From: CAYZQH01 sp050300015
GTDB lineage: Bacteria; Pseudomonadota; Gammaproteobacteria; Pseudomonadales; Cellvibrionaceae
Assembly: GCA_050300015.1 (NCBI GenBank)
Contig: JBNKWZ010000001.1
Location: 1 to 64,000, forward strand
Reading direction: 5' to 3'
Length of the DNA: 64,000 bases
Every line of letters begins with the position of its first letter. Position 1 is the first letter of the stretch. A model generated the notes under the pieces. The model searched no databases. It was not told the DNA's origin and saw only the letters and a program-made list of their open reading frames with translations. The translations under genes and the position numbers were made by a program. Positions 63,081 through 64,000 of the stretch are shown here, piece by piece.

Positions 63081-63601
63081 CAGAAAAAGCCTCCCTTGCC
63101 ATTATCGTCGCGGCCGCCAAAAACGGCGTGATTGGTGTCAATAATACGCTGCCGTGGCATTTGTCTGCAGATTTGCAGCATTTTAAGCGAATGACCATAG
63201 GGAAGCCTGTGGTGATGGGGCGTAAAACCTTCGATTCGATTGGGCGCCCCTTACCCAATCGAACCAATATCGTGGTGACGCACCAGCCGGATTGGCACTT
63301 TGAGGGGGTAACCAAGGCCTCTTCTTTGGATGAAGCTCTGGCGGTGGGACAAGCGGCTGCAGAGTCTTCCGGCGTGGATGAGGTCATTCTTATGGGGGGA
63401 GGAACATTGTATGCACAGGGGATTGGGCGAGCGGAGACTGTATATTTAACTGAGGTTGACTGCGAAGTGGCGGGAGACGCGGTGTTTCCTCGCTTGTCGA
63501 GCGAGGATTGGTGTGAGGTGTCACGTGAACATCACACAAGTGACGCAAAAAACGATTATAATTTCGCGTTCGTTACGATGCGGCGGCGCACAAAGCTGTA
63601 G
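63077..63601 (+). CDS. folA: Dihydrofolate reductase
   Basis: 174 residues from ATG 63077, which overlaps the thyA stop (ATGA); the longer frame from 63044 lies inside thyA. It regenerates tetrahydrofolate used by thyA. Motifs: LPWHLSADLQHFKRMT (Trp and substrate Asp), GKPVVMGRKTFDSIGRPLPNR, and MGGGTLYAQGIG. Length is slightly above the E. coli enzyme (159). Confidence 0.96.
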   Translation: MTEKASLAIIVAAAKNGVIGVNNTLPWHLSADLQHFKRMTIGKPVVMGRKTFDSIGRPLPNRTNIVVTHQPDWHFEGVTKASSLDEALAVGQAAAESSGVDEVILMGGGTLYAQGIGRAETVYLTEVDCEVAGDAVFPRLSSEDWCEVSREHHTSDAKNDYNFAFVTMRRRTKL

Positions 63602-63883
63602 ATGACGAGAGAGCAGTACTTGACTCTCTGGTTAATTTTTAAACATGTGTTACTTGATTGTTACTGGTTGGGCATTGCTGATTTTGTGGTGTTACCAAAA
63701 GTTATGCTGGTGAACAATAAAAGTACAGGAGCAAACTAAACATTTGAATGTTAAGAAGGGCTCCTTTTAAAATGCGCTTCTCTTTGAAGGACCTAATTTC
63801 CATTAATAAAAACTTCTAGGGTCATCTATCCAAAGGTGAACTCCAGAAATCTTAGTCATGCTAGCACCCGAGTTGGGGGGAAT

Positions 63884-64000
63884 ATGAAAAAGCAGCGAAT
63901 AAAAGCTCTGGCGCTGTCCTCAGTTATCACTGCTGGGGCCATTGTTGCCAGTTCCGCTTATGCCGACAAGTCAATAGATGCGCTCGTGTCTGTTGGCCAA
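63884..64000 (+). CDS. Exported protein, probably DUF3450 family (cut by window edge)
   Basis: 39 codons are visible from ATG 63884 (GGGGGGAA upstream). They encode a signal peptide with core LALSSVITAGAIVASSAYA and a mature start DKSIDALVSVGQ, which resembles the beginning of DUF3450 proteins. Those usually open a TonB-exbB-exbD-like operon for outer-membrane uptake. The downstream genes are outside the window, so this is a suggestion only. Confidence 0.5.
   Translation, partial: MKKQRIKALALSSVITAGAIVASSAYADKSIDALVSVGQ

Overview
The window looks like a chromosomal segment of a marine, polysaccharide-degrading gammaproteobacterium of the Cellvibrionales type (Saccharophagus/Teredinibacter/Simiduia-like). 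The reasons are two secreted lipoproteins with long poly-serine linkers (a PQQ sugar dehydrogenase and a CBM6-CE1 esterase), many lipoproteins, an rppH-ptsP-lgt-thyA-folA block as in pseudomonad relatives, and house-keeping genes of gammaproteobacterial type. The taxonomic call is inference from gene style only.

Layout. 0-7 kb: tail of an IS30-type transposase, PQQ-dependent sugar dehydrogenase, a LysR/EamA divergent pair with a gene remnant between them, and a secreted repeat protein with a PEP-CTERM-like C terminus. 7-34 kb is an accessory zone. Single genes or small gene groups are separated by copies of a large hairpin-rich intergenic repeat (R1-R11 here): lipoproteins, a 3-mercaptopyruvate sulfurtransferase, a truncated deaminase toxin with its immunity gene, an MscS channel, a six-gene type I secretion/2-oxoglutarate oxygenase cluster (14.5-20.9 kb), a CPBP protease/two-component operon, the CE1 esterase, a YcaQ glycosylase and a six-repeat lipoprotein. 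33.3-34 kb holds an intact VapC-type toxin beside a broken antitoxin. 34-39 kb has a large Ig-like surface lipoprotein and a LuxR regulator. 39.4-42.7 kb is an AT-rich island (GNAT, ImmA/IrrE peptidase, beta-family protein, sce7726-family protein with a LexA-like box) that ends beside tRNA-Phe. 43-64 kb is mostly core: yggX-mutY-asmA, gcvT-gcvH, an HDOD protein, rlmI, a two-gene 2-hydroxyacyl-CoA dehydratase/activase pair, an imelysin-like lipoprotein, a HAD phosphatase, rppH-ptsP-lgt-thyA-folA, and the start of a probable DUF3450 gene.

The best candidate for an undescribed system is the minus-strand operon at 20916-14538. It begins with a 303-residue, extremely acidic protein: a 32-residue leader-like N terminus, then two blocks of exactly 44 three-residue units ([D/N]-E-x) separated by a five-residue hydrophobic spacer. 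It is followed by a DUF4344-like exported metallopeptidase, a 2OG-Fe(II) oxygenase, a type I secretion ABC ATPase and membrane fusion protein, and an M3-like HEFGH peptidase. I read this as a modified-and-secreted acidic repeat protein or peptide. The modification (perhaps Asp/Asn hydroxylation) is inference. A second notable signal is that the intergenic repeats carry many hairpins with unrelated stems but GGA-containing loops, which resemble CsrA/RsmA binding sites.
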